Assembly (NCBI GenBank): GCA_900547945.1
Contig: URIT01000060.1
Coordinates: 1-17,838 of the forward strand
Direction of reading: 5' to 3'
Length of the DNA stretch: 17,838 nt
Source: an uncultured bacterium
Lineage (GTDB): Bacteria > Verrucomicrobiota > Kiritimatiellia > RFP12 > UBA1067
Of the stretch, positions 6,614 through 14,760 are shown piece after piece (the stretch's first letter is position 1; the number at the start of each line of letters is the position of its first letter). A program made the translations under genes and the position numbers. The notes under the pieces are model-generated. The model did no database searches and was not told the origin of the DNA. It saw only the letters and a list, made by a program, of their open reading frames with translations.

Positions 6614-7885
6614 ATGGATAAAAAACTGTATCGCAACAGACTCGCGGACAAACGGCTTGATTTCTACCTTTCAACTTTTGCTGCTGTTTGCGTCGAGGGT
6701 CCAAAGTGGTGTGGAAAGACCTGGACGTCTTCGATGCATGCGCAGAGCGCGTTCTTCGTCGGAAGTCCGAAGGACAACTTCGCGAATCGGCAGCTGGCTC
6801 GTCTAGACGTCAATCAGGCGCTGTCAGGAGAGACGCCGCACCTGATTGACGAATGGCAAGAGGTGCCGGCAATCTGGGATGCCGTCCGCGCGGCGGTTGA
6901 CGAGGGTGGCTCGTGCGGACACTTCATCCTGACGGGATCGGCGACGCCTCAGCGGAAAGGCGTCCTGCATTCCGGAACGGGACGGATTGCCCGCCTCGCG
7001 ATGCATCCGATGTCGCTTCAGGAAAATGGATCTTCGGCCTGCGCCGTTTCTCTCAAGAACATCTGCTCGGGTGCGGCAATCGGGGTGAAGTCGGTCAAGC
7101 CGCCGGAGTTGGAAGAACTTGTCGAACTCGTCATGCGCGGTGGCTGGCCTGGATCGCTGGGCAAGACTTCCCGTCAGGCACTTGTGATCCCACGCCAGTA
7201 TGTCGAGAATGTCATCGACATTGACATGGCGAAACTTGACGGCATCGAGCGCGACCCGGTGAAGATCCGCAAGTGCCTTCGCTCGCTGGCGAGGAACGAA
7301 TCGACAACGGCCAGTACGAACACGATTCGCAATGACATCGCGGAGTTCGACGATGCAAATCTCAGCATTAACACGGTGACGGACTACATTGGTGCATTCA
7401 ACCGCCTCTTTCTGTTACGGGACACGCCGCCGTTCTCTACGTTTCTGCGCTCTCCCGCGCGCGTCAAACAGATGTCCAAGCGGCGGTTCTGCGACCCTTC
7501 GCTCGCGGCGGCGCTCCTACAGGCGACGCCCAAGATGATGCTACGCGACTTGCGCACATTCGGCCTGCTCTTCGAGTCGCTTGTGATGCGCGATTTGGAG
7601 ATCTATGCCGAGGCGATGGAAGGGACGCTCTACCATTATCAGGACTATGACGGGGACGATTTTGACGCCGTGATCCAGACGCCGGACGATGGCTGGAGCG
7701 CATTCGAGATCAAGCTCGACCCTGAGCAGGTTGACGAGGCGGCGCGGACGCTCGTGCGCATCGCGTCCAAGTTCAAGAACAATCCTCCGCGCGCGCTGGC
7801 CGTCATCGTTGGGAAGTCGGGCCTAGCCTATCGTCGCGAGGAGGACGGCGTCTACGTCGTGCCGATTACGGCCCTTTGCGCCTAA
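6614..7885 (+). CDS. AAA ATPase with DUF4143-type C-terminal domain
   Basis: This 423-residue protein has the layout of the bacterial and archaeal ATPase family with an N-terminal AAA_14 domain and a C-terminal DUF4143 domain. It shows Walker A 'GPKWCGKT' at 29-36, Walker B 'HLIDEWQ' at 76-82, and a sensor-like 'HFILTGSATP'. A winged-helix-like stretch ('NTIRNDIAEF...SINTVTDYIGAFNRLFLL') lies around 237-269. A PD-(D/E)XK-like C-terminus has 'FESLVMRDL' near 320, 'DDFDAVI' near 349 and 'FEIK' at 364-367. The length is typical. I chose 6614 over 6608 because AAGGA then lies 5 nt upstream of the ATG. The biological role of the family is poorly understood; members are often scattered in accessory DNA beside toxin-antitoxin genes, as here. 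Surrounding intergenic DNA is far richer in AT than the neighbours, consistent with acquisition. Confidence 0.88.
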   Translation: MDKKLYRNRLADKRLDFYLSTFAAVCVEGPKWCGKTWTSSMHAQSAFFVGSPKDNFANRQLARLDVNQALSGETPHLIDEWQEVPAIWDAVRAAVDEGGSCGHFILTGSATPQRKGVLHSGTGRIARLAMHPMSLQENGSSACAVSLKNICSGAAIGVKSVKPPELEELVELVMRGGWPGSLGKTSRQALVIPRQYVENVIDIDMAKLDGIERDPVKIRKCLRSLARNESTTASTNTIRNDIAEFDDANLSINTVTDYIGAFNRLFLLRDTPPFSTFLRSPARVKQMSKRRFCDPSLAAALLQATPKMMLRDLRTFGLLFESLVMRDLEIYAEAMEGTLYHYQDYDGDDFDAVIQTPDDGWSAFEIKLDPEQVDEAARTLVRIASKFKNNPPRALAVIVGKSGLAYRREEDGVYVVPITALCA

Positions 7886-7897
7886 CGTGTTTACCCC

Positions 7898-7925
7898 CCC
7901 CCATCTACGAAAATAGAGGTTGGTG
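7898..7925 (+). repeat. Orphan inverted copy of the regulatory element after the ATPase gene
   Basis: Positions 7898-7920 are the exact reverse complement of 6409-6431. The 15-bp core CTACGAAAATAGAGG is at 7905-7919 in plus orientation, 19 nt after the ATPase stop. At the distance where the other copies have a -10 (7944-7949) the sequence is CCATCT, with no TG, so no promoter is evident. It may be a relict operator, a site for control of the downstream region, or the right end of a mobile cassette. Confidence 0.6.
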
Positions 7926-8022
7926 GCAAATTTTGAAGACTTCCCATCTTGACTCATCTTTCGCAGGAGAAAGAGGAAGAGAACATCAAAAAGTCATCGC
8001 AACATCTCTTTTCTTATCAGAA

Positions 8023-8042
8023 AAAGACATTTGAATGTCTTT
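8023..8042. terminator. Possible weak terminator hairpin
   Basis: AAAGACAT at 8023-8030 and ATGTCTTT at 8035-8042 form a perfect 8-bp stem with loop TTGA, about 140 nt after the ATPase stop. The stem is AT-rich and its 3' side ends in TTT and then CCC, so the T-tract is short. It may end the ATPase transcript weakly, or be an operator dyad. The region 7926-8276 otherwise has no credible gene; a frame from a TTG at 7949 to 8179 lacks a ribosome site and runs through the structured element below. Confidence 0.35.
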
Positions 8043-8078
8043 CCCTGCGCGACAGTCCATCGCATTTTTGGCCCGTCG

Positions 8079-8146
8079 GCCCGACAGCTCGCGCTTCGGG
8101 GCGGGAAGTGGCGCGAGTGAGGAGCGAGGGTTTGCTGGCGTCGGGC
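8079..8146. repeat. GC-rich nested inverted repeat between the ATPase and hipBA-like genes
   Basis: Two nested stems are visible. The outer arms are GCCCGAC at 8079-8085 and GTCGGGC at 8140-8146. The inner arms are CTCGCGC at 8088-8094 and GCGCGAG at 8111-8117. The inner stem can add TTC/GAA (8095-8097/8105-8107) with a 3-nt bulge and a 7-nt loop. The 22 nt at 8118-8139 stay mostly unpaired. The block is a GC-rich island in AT-rich DNA. It could be a palindromic dispersed repeat, a structured RNA, or a recombination site; the window holds only one copy. Confidence 0.5.
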
Positions 8147-8186
8147 AGAGCGAATCATCTTTTCATGCAGGAACCCTGAAGAGGCC

Positions 8187-8225
8187 ATTGACAGTTCAGG
8201 TCAAATATGGTTTAATGCGCACCAT
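8187..8225 (+). promoter_or_regulatory. hipBA-like promoter with two operator-like dyads
   Basis: TTGACA at 8188-8193 and TTTAAT at 8211-8216 are separated by 17 bp, with TG at 8208-8209 before the -10: a strong promoter. TTGAC (8188-8192) and GTCAA (8200-8204) form an inverted repeat over the -35. ATGGT (8207-8211) and ACCAT (8221-8225) form another over the -10. HipB-type antitoxins repress their own operon, so these are candidate operators. The leader before the start at 8277 is about 54 nt and ends in AAGG, 6 nt from the ATG. Confidence 0.7.
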
Positions 8226-8276
8226 CTGACGAATTAGAGTAAGATCGCACTGATAAAATGCCAGATAAGGCGAACT

Positions 8277-8612
8277 ATGTTTGAACCGACTGACACTGTT
8301 GACGAAATCCTATCCGGCTTGGGCGTTCGGCTGGCCAAACATCGGTTGAGCCGTCGGCTGACGCAAGAGGAGCTTGCGCAACGGGCTGGGCTGTCCAAGC
8401 GTACGGTCGAGCGACTGGAAAAGGCGACCTCGAACGTGCGACTCTCGGCCTTTGTCGCCGCGTGTCAGGCCCTGGGCCTGACCGAGGGCTTTGACGCGCT
8501 CGTGCCGGCGGTCGAACTCGGCCCGCTGGCGTTGGCCAGAGGCGAGCGACTGCCCAAGCGCATCCGCAAGGCGTCCCGCAAGGCGAGCGCGATCTGGGGA
8601 GAGCCGGCATGA
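8277..8612 (+). CDS. HipB-like XRE-family antitoxin/transcriptional regulator
   Basis: This is a 111-residue helix-turn-helix protein. The XRE domain covers about 14-70: 'RLAKHRLSRRLTQEELAQRAGLSKRTVERLEK'. The recognition helix region is 'SKRTVERLE'. A basic C-terminal tail ('RLPKRIRKASRKAS') follows; tails of HipB-type antitoxins contact the toxin or DNA. It is expected to bind and neutralise the HipA-like kinase encoded next and to repress its own promoter. AAGG lies 6 nt before the ATG. The stop overlaps the hipA-like start (ATGA), which couples translation of antitoxin and toxin. The length is within the usual range for HipB-like regulators. Confidence 0.88.
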   Translation: MFEPTDTVDEILSGLGVRLAKHRLSRRLTQEELAQRAGLSKRTVERLEKATSNVRLSAFVAACQALGLTEGFDALVPAVELGPLALARGERLPKRIRKASRKASAIWGEPA

Positions 8613-9889
8613 TCGAATCAGCTGACGTCATTCTTTGGGGAACGCGCATCGGCTGTGTCGTCCGCCGCGACGGCGTGCCCTACGCGGAATTCGAGTACGC
8701 GCCGGATTTCATCGGCTACGGCATCGAGCCGTCGCCAATCGAGATGCCGGTCGCGTCGCGGGTCTACAAGTTCCCTTCGCTGCCATACGCCTCGTTTCAC
8801 GGACTTCCCGGCATGCTCTCCGATTCCGTGCCGGACAAGTTCGGAAACGCCGTCATCGACGTTTGGCTGAAGACGCAGGGGCGCGCGCCCGGCAGCCTCT
8901 CGCCGATCGAACGGCTCTGCTACACGGGCAGTCGCGGCATGGGGGCCTTGGAGTATCGCCCTTCGCTGTTTTCGGAAGGGAACCCCGACGAAGCCCTGCA
9001 CGTCGACCAACTCGCACAGCTTGCCGCCGATGTCCTGCGGTCGCGGCGCACGGCACGTGCGGAACTGGTTCCCGGCATCCAGCGGTACGCGCCCATTCTG
9101 CGCGTCGGCGCCTCGGCCGGCGGCGCGCGCGCGAAAGCCCTGATCGGATGGAACGAAGCCTCGGGCGAGGTGCGATCGGGACAGGTCGCCCTGCCGTCCG
9201 GCTTCGGCTACTGGCTGATCAAGTTCGACGGCCTCGCCGGAAACGGCGACAAGGAGGACGACGACGCGGCTGGGTACGGCCGTGTCGAATACGCCTACTC
9301 GCTCATGGCCAAGGCGGCGGGCCTTCGCATGACGGAGTGCCGCCTGTGGGACAGGCGCCATTTCATGACCCGCCGCTTCGACCGCACGGCCGACGGACAG
9401 AAGCTGCATGCGCAGACGCTGGGCGCGCTGGCGCATTTCGACTTCAACGATCCGCTGCGCCATTCCTACGAACAGGCCTTCCGCATCACGCGCCGCCTTG
9501 TCAACGACATCCGCGCCGAACAGGAACTCTTTCGCCGCATGGTCTTCAACGTCCTCGCCTGGAACTGCGACGACCACGTGAAGAACATCTCCTACCTGAT
9601 GGACAAGTCGGGCGCGTGGAGCCTCGCCCCTGCCTATGACGTCTGCTACGCCTACAATCCCAACGGCGCCTGGACGTCCGGCCATCAGATGTCCGTCAAC
9701 GGCAAGAAGACCGATATCGGACGAGAGGATCTCCTTGCGGCGGGAAAAGTCGCCGGTCTCAGCGCGCGCACGTGTCTCGGCATCATCGACCGTGTGCAAG
9801 CGGCCGTCCGAGACTGGACGCGCTTCGCCGCCAAAGCCGAAGTCCGCGATGAATTCATTTCCGCGATCGACAGGCGGCTGGGGGGATGA
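8609..9889 (+). CDS. HipA-like serine/threonine kinase toxin
   Basis: This is a 426-residue full-length HipA-family kinase. E. coli HipA phosphorylates glutamyl-tRNA synthetase and causes growth arrest; the target here cannot be read from sequence. The N-terminal subdomain covers about 1-125. The Gly-rich loop is 'VGASAGGARAKAL' (166-178), in which Ser169 aligns with the regulatory autophosphorylation Ser150 of E. coli HipA by my hand alignment. 'FMTRRFDR' lies near 252. The catalytic motif 'NCDDHVKN' gives Asp321 and Asn326, and 'LAPAYD' gives Asp344, with the same 5- and 18-residue spacings as Asp309, Asn314 and Asp332 of E. coli. All key residues are present, so it is probably active. The gene overlaps hipB-like by 4 nt and converges on the glycosidase operon with a 76-bp gap. 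Confidence 0.92.
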   Translation: MIESADVILWGTRIGCVVRRDGVPYAEFEYAPDFIGYGIEPSPIEMPVASRVYKFPSLPYASFHGLPGMLSDSVPDKFGNAVIDVWLKTQGRAPGSLSPIERLCYTGSRGMGALEYRPSLFSEGNPDEALHVDQLAQLAADVLRSRRTARAELVPGIQRYAPILRVGASAGGARAKALIGWNEASGEVRSGQVALPSGFGYWLIKFDGLAGNGDKEDDDAAGYGRVEYAYSLMAKAAGLRMTECRLWDRRHFMTRRFDRTADGQKLHAQTLGALAHFDFNDPLRHSYEQAFRITRRLVNDIRAEQELFRRMVFNVLAWNCDDHVKNISYLMDKSGAWSLAPAYDVCYAYNPNGAWTSGHQMSVNGKKTDIGREDLLAAGKVAGLSARTCLGIIDRVQAAVRDWTRFAAKAEVRDEFISAIDRRLGG

Positions 9890-9965
9890 GCGTGTCTTGT
9901 GGCGCTGACGGCATCTTCCAGACGTCCCCGCACAACCTCGTCCTGTCCCGATTCCGAAGAGCCCG

Positions 9966-12900
9966 TCATTTCGCCCCACGTCCCTTCTTCGTCTTCGCCT
10001 CGGCGGCGTTCAGGTAGTCCAGCACGTGCGGCTGGTTGATGTCGGTGTCGAGCGACTTCCGGTACCACGCGGCGGCCTTCGCCGGCTCGCCGAGCGCGTC
10101 GTGGCAGTTGCCCAGCGCGTTCATGACGTTGAGCTGGCGCGGATCGGCCGCGTGCGCCCGCTCGTAGAGCGCGATCGCCCCCCGGAGGTCCTTCGCCCGC
10201 TGGCGGGCCGCGCCCTGTTCGTAGAGCCGCTTCGCCATCGCCTCGTCATACGTGGACGCGGCACCGGCCTCCGCCTCCGCGGGCGTGCCGATCGAGATCG
10301 CCAGGAACATCGCCACGGGACGGTTCAGCGACTGGAAGCGCAGCGCGCGGACCGGCTTCGCCGGCGCCGGGTTCTTCCAGGCCGTCGAGAAGACCGACGC
10401 CTTGCCGAAATGCGCCTGCGGAACCGTGAACGCCAGCTGGGTGAGGGTGTCCGTCTCGCCCTCGGACGGGTTTCCCGGGTTCGGGTCCGTCCAGCCCCGG
10501 AGGTTCTGGCCTCCCGTGAACAGGATCTCGTATTCGGAGCCGTCCGCATACTCGACGAAGACGCTCAGGCAGTGCAGGTTCATCGTCCAGGCCGAGGCGT
10601 TCAGGAAGAAGAGCCACGGCGCCTTCTTGCCCTTCATGTCGATGCGCACCTGCTCGTAGTCGTTGCCGCGCCGGCGGAACTGCGACGTGAGGGCGAAGAG
10701 CGAATGGGGCCGCTCGATGCGGTAGCGCGCGCCCCCGAAGTCGTGCAGGCCCGCCGGCAGCTTGAACTCGCGCAGGTCGTTCTCCGGCCCCTGGTCGCTC
10801 CAGCCGCCCTTCCCGTCGTTCTCGACCTCATCGACGAACGCGCGGTTGAGAACGCCCGTCAGGTCGACGGGCTCGAAGCGGAGGCGCTTCGGGAGCGACA
10901 GCGAACGGCTCGGCGCGACGGCCACGCCCAGGTTCGCGATGAGCGTCGTGAAGACGCGCTCGGCCAGCGGCTTGACGGCCGTCTGCCTGACGTCCATGTT
11001 GAGCGTGGAGAGGAGAAGCCCGTCCCGGCGCGCGAGGTAGCGCGGATAGAGAAGCGCCGTCTCGCCGAGGATCTCCGCCGTGCCGAGCGGTTCGAGCATG
11101 AGCGAGACGTCGTTGACGGCCCCCGGATTCTCGCCGCCCCATCCCAGGCCCAGCTTCCGCCAGAAGAAGTCGCCGTTCGTCAGCCCCCGCAGTTCGGGGT
11201 GGTCCGCCGCCGTCTTGACCGCGTTGCCGCGCCAGGCCGGCGCGGGAAGGCCGTCGAGGCGGACGCCCCAGACCTTCGGATCGGGATTCTGGACAAGGGC
11301 CTTCACGCCCTTCGCCGCCCGGAGCGCGGCCGCCGCCGCCGCGTCGCGCCCGTCCACGAAGAACGCGGCGAAGCGTCCGTCGTTCTTGGCGATGTCCGCC
11401 GCGTCCGCCGCCGCACAGGCGACGCCCCACGCCCGCAGGGGTTTCAGGAAGCGCGTACCGACGACGCCGAGCGTGCCGCGCGCGGACGTCCCCGCCGCCG
11501 GAAGCGCGATGAGGTTGCGCAGGAGCTGCGCGGCCACGGGATTCGCCTCGGGCTTCAGGACGAGGCGCGTCGCGTAGACCGTGCCCTTCCCGTACGGGAT
11601 CTCGACGAGCGCCGAATAGACGAGCCCCTTCGGCCCGCCGGCCTCGATGACCGTCTTCACGCCGCCCGACGCGGGCTTGTCGAAGTAGCCGAAGCCCGTG
11701 ACGTGGTTCGGATGCCAGAGCGAGAGGTCTTCCCGCGCGATGCCCTTCAGGGCCGGATGGTCTGGACGGAAGGTGAAGTTGAGCGCGGCGTTGCGCCCCG
11801 TCAGGCGCAGGGTGACGGGCAGCCCCTCCGGATAATCCGCGCGCGGCAGGAGGACGAGCTTGCCGCCGGCCTCGACCGCGCGGAGCATCGCGTCCGTGAC
11901 CGGCTGGTCGCCGCCGACGACGCACGGATCGCGCAGGAGCGCCGCCTCGTCGCCGCGACGGGCGAAGGACGTCACCGCGAGCGTCTTCTCCAACCGTCCC
12001 CGGATGCCGTAGACGAGCGCGTAGCGGCCGGCCGCCGGCACGTCGAAGGCGATCTTCACGCGCCGCCCCTCGCAGCCCGCGAGCGCGAGCGCCTCGCCGC
12101 CCGTGCGGACGGCACGGCCGCCCGCGTCGCGCAGCTCCCAGAAGAAGCCGAGCGATTCCGCTTCGGGGATGTCGTGGAAGACGTTCGCCTGGTAGGCGAC
12201 GCGCGTCCCCTCGTAGAACGCATGGACGCGCTCGACGAGCTGGACGTCCAGAAGCGGCATCGCGCGCGACGTGCCGTCGCTTCCGCCGCGCCACGGCTGG
12301 ATGGACGAGACGTTCGCGTCGCGCTGGCCGACGAACGTCTCGAAGTTGACGAACAGGTGGTGCGCCTCAAGGGTGTTGAAGCCGCAGTAGCCCTCGTCGC
12401 CGAAGAAGCGCGTCGAGCCGTGCGGACGCTGGATGTTGACCGACCAGCCCGTCTCGTGGACGGAGATGGGCTTCGTGCCATACGGGATGAGCGCGTCGCC
12501 GTGCGCGTTTCCGATCGTCTTCGTCTGTCCGAACGGCATGCCGGCGCCGACCGTGAAGTCCTGTCCGATCGGCCGCCAGTAGAACATGTCCGGATACCAC
12601 GTCGCGGGATCAAAGGTGCAGCCCGAGATCGGATAGTGCGTCGAGAGGATCTGCGTGAGGCCGCGGCAGTCGAGGTCGCTGCCCGTCTCGACGAAGCGCG
12701 TCGGGTCTTTCGACAGCAGGGCCTTCACGCTCGGCGCAATGAGGTCGTAGGCGCGCCGGTCGTTGATGATCCAGAACTCGTTCGAGACGTACCACAGGAA
12801 GATCGAGGGGTGGTGGCCGTAGGCGTCGACCATCGCGCAGTCGCTCTGCTCCTTCGTCTGCCAGTAGACGTCGTTGCCGAGGAAGCGCGCCTCCATCTGG

Positions 12901-14741
12901 CCGAACGGGCAGTTCGCCGACGTGAAGCTGCACGGCAGGCCCTGCTCGTCGCAGAAGTCGTACCAGATCTCCGGGTAGCGGATGTGGCGCCCGAAGCGCG
13001 CACCGTCCGCGAGGCCGGCTTCCAGGCGGTCGAGCAGGTATGCGCGGCGGTGTTCGTGCGCGCCGTTGCTCGCCACGCCATAGCCGCCGAATGCGTTGCA
13101 TCCGCCGCGCGCGTAGCCCCGGTAGGGCACGCCGTTCCAGAGGATGTCCATGCCGCGCGTCGTGAACTCCCTGAACCCGAAGCGCGTCGAGAGGACGTCG
13201 CAGACGCGGCCCTGCGCGTCCTTCAGCGTTGTCTCCAGCTCCAGGAGCGGGAACTGCCTCGGTCCCCAGAGAATCGGGTTCATCCAGAGGACGCGCACGC
13301 CGTCCGCAAACGGCGGCAGCACCTCGCGTCCCTGCCGGAGGACGCGGTGCGAGACCGAACAGCCCGCCGGGACGTCCGTCGTGACCTTGATCGTGCGCCC
13401 CGTCACCGACGTCTCGACGAAGGGCCGCTTCACGAGCGCGAGGGCCAGGCGCGCCTCCAGGGACGGGTCCGTGAAGTTGACCGGTCCGCCCGGCAGCCGC
13501 CAGTCCTGGTAGGTCGGTTCGCGTTTCTTGGCGAGGTCCTCGTCGGTGTAGCGCGACAGGACACCCTGCGCGGCGATCAGGATCTCGTTCTCGCCCGGCA
13601 CGAGCGCGTCCGTGATGTCCGCCTCGACGGGCAGCTCGTACGCGGCGCGCGAGACGGCCTTGACGAGGCGGCCGTTGACGAAGATGCGCGCGTTGCTCGA
13701 CAGGCGTTCGGCCTTGAAGAGGGCGCGCTGCCCCGCAAAGGCCGGCGGCACGGCGACGCGCCGGCGGAACCAAGCCATCTGCACCTCCTTGCCGTCCACG
13801 CGCGGGAACCGGCCGCGCAGCAGGACCGGCCGCCAGGTCGCGTCGGCCGGCGGCGTCTCGCGGAAGCGGCGCCCCTTCGGCGTGCCGTCGCCGAATCCGA
13901 ACGCCCCCTCCCAGCCGCCGTCGAGGAGCACGCGCGGCCGCCGCCCGGCGAGGCGGTCATGCGAGGCGGAAAGGAGCCGCCGCATCGTGCGGCCCGCGCC
14001 GCACATGGTGACGCGCACCTCGGCGCGCGTCTCGCCCGTCGGGTTGGCGGCGAAGGGAACCGTCTTCCCGAACGTCGGATTCGCCGTCAGGTCGAGGTCG
14101 CCGCGCGCGACCTCGTTCTGCCAGTAGTCGGTGACGACGTAGGTCGCGCGCGCGTCGAGCGCGCGACCCAGCAGCGACGTCACGTTCACGACGAGGGAGG
14201 TCGGCGTGAGCGCCGTGGCGGAGAGGTCGCAGAACGCCTCCCCCTCGATCCACTCGTTGACGCGCGGCACGACGTCGTCCGCAAGGCGCTCCTTCAGGAC
14301 GCGCAGGCGCGTGAACGACGTGTCGGGGCCGAAGAACGCGACGACGTCGCCGGACTTGAGCGGCTGCTTCTCGAAGGAGAACCACTGCGCGCCGTTCCCC
14401 TCCTCCGGCACGCATGCGCGGTACGCCTGGCAACGGCGCCCGTTGACGTACACGCGGACATCGCGCACGAAGCGTCCGTCCGCCTTCGGGATGCCCGCGT
14501 CGATCGCCAGGTGGTAGTCGCCCGGCTCGATCCCCTCCAGCTCGATGTAGTGCGGCGCGTTGGACGGGAAATGCGCACGCCCCGCCTTGACGAAGCGCGC
14601 GGCAATCGGCCGGCGTGAACCGTCGTCGGCGACGGCGTACAGGTCGCCGACCGTGTACTCCGTGCGGGCGTGCGCGGCCAGCGCCACGAGCGCGGCGGCC
14701 AGCGCGGCGGGAAACTTCGATGTCTGCGCTCTGTCCTGCAT
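9966..14741 (-). CDS. Giant secreted GH2-like glycoside hydrolase with C-terminal TPRs
   Basis: This is a 1591-residue exported enzyme. A signal peptide ends near 'LAAHA' (about 24). Residues 25-310 look like extra beta domains. The GH2 sugar-binding domain starts near 320, an immunoglobulin-like domain near 450, and the TIM barrel spans about 530-820. The barrel carries 'WYVSNEFW', with Glu655 as likely acid/base, and 'SVHETGWS', with Glu763 as likely nucleophile. From about 830 to 1290 there are further beta segments and a possible GATase-like fold ('AVEAGGKLVLLP' near 957), then another beta sandwich. Two TPR-like repeats fill about 1500-1585 ('YEQGAARQRAKDLRGAIALYERA', 'ALGNCHDALGEPAKAAAWYRKSL' read in shorter parts). 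The start at 14741 has GGGAAGG 7 nt upstream; the frame extends to 14819 without one. The substrate is unknown. It is the last gene of the operon, 19 bp after the six-hairpin enzyme. Confidence 0.88.
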   Translation of the reverse strand: MQDRAQTSKFPAALAAALVALAAHARTEYTVGDLYAVADDGSRRPIAARFVKAGRAHFPSNAPHYIELEGIEPGDYHLAIDAGIPKADGRFVRDVRVYVNGRRCQAYRACVPEEGNGAQWFSFEKQPLKSGDVVAFFGPDTSFTRLRVLKERLADDVVPRVNEWIEGEAFCDLSATALTPTSLVVNVTSLLGRALDARATYVVTDYWQNEVARGDLDLTANPTFGKTVPFAANPTGETRAEVRVTMCGAGRTMRRLLSASHDRLAGRRPRVLLDGGWEGAFGFGDGTPKGRRFRETPPADATWRPVLLRGRFPRVDGKEVQMAWFRRRVAVPPAFAGQRALFKAERLSSNARIFVNGRLVKAVSRAAYELPVEADITDALVPGENEILIAAQGVLSRYTDEDLAKKREPTYQDWRLPGGPVNFTDPSLEARLALALVKRPFVETSVTGRTIKVTTDVPAGCSVSHRVLRQGREVLPPFADGVRVLWMNPILWGPRQFPLLELETTLKDAQGRVCDVLSTRFGFREFTTRGMDILWNGVPYRGYARGGCNAFGGYGVASNGAHEHRRAYLLDRLEAGLADGARFGRHIRYPEIWYDFCDEQGLPCSFTSANCPFGQMEARFLGNDVYWQTKEQSDCAMVDAYGHHPSIFLWYVSNEFWIINDRRAYDLIAPSVKALLSKDPTRFVETGSDLDCRGLTQILSTHYPISGCTFDPATWYPDMFYWRPIGQDFTVGAGMPFGQTKTIGNAHGDALIPYGTKPISVHETGWSVNIQRPHGSTRFFGDEGYCGFNTLEAHHLFVNFETFVGQRDANVSSIQPWRGGSDGTSRAMPLLDVQLVERVHAFYEGTRVAYQANVFHDIPEAESLGFFWELRDAGGRAVRTGGEALALAGCEGRRVKIAFDVPAAGRYALVYGIRGRLEKTLAVTSFARRGDEAALLRDPCVVGGDQPVTDAMLRAVEAGGKLVLLPRADYPEGLPVTLRLTGRNAALNFTFRPDHPALKGIAREDLSLWHPNHVTGFGYFDKPASGGVKTVIEAGGPKGLVYSALVEIPYGKGTVYATRLVLKPEANPVAAQLLRNLIALPAAGTSARGTLGVVGTRFLKPLRAWGVACAAADAADIAKNDGRFAAFFVDGRDAAAAAALRAAKGVKALVQNPDPKVWGVRLDGLPAPAWRGNAVKTAADHPELRGLTNGDFFWRKLGLGWGGENPGAVNDVSLMLEPLGTAEILGETALLYPRYLARRDGLLLSTLNMDVRQTAVKPLAERVFTTLIANLGVAVAPSRSLSLPKRLRFEPVDLTGVLNRAFVDEVENDGKGGWSDQGPENDLREFKLPAGLHDFGGARYRIERPHSLFALTSQFRRRGNDYEQVRIDMKGKKAPWLFFLNASAWTMNLHCLSVFVEYADGSEYEILFTGGQNLRGWTDPNPGNPSEGETDTLTQLAFTVPQAHFGKASVFSTAWKNPAPAKPVRALRFQSLNRPVAMFLAISIGTPAEAEAGAASTYDEAMAKRLYEQGAARQRAKDLRGAIALYERAHAADPRQLNVMNALGNCHDALGEPAKAAAWYRKSLDTDINQPHVLDYLNAAEAKTKKGRGAK

Positions 14742-14760
14742 CTTGGTGCCTTCCCTTCTC

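Noticed and set aside
7949..8179. Small open frame after the ATPase gene
   Set aside because: Starts at TTG without a ribosome site, crosses a hairpin and the nested inverted repeat, and has no recognisable sequence.
10026..14618. A 1530-codon open frame on the plus strand, opposite the GH2-like gene
   Set aside because: Product is Arg/Asp/Val-rich with no domains, no ribosome site and no promoter. Long antisense frames are expected in GC-rich genes; the minus-strand frame has a signal peptide, GH2 motifs and operon spacing.
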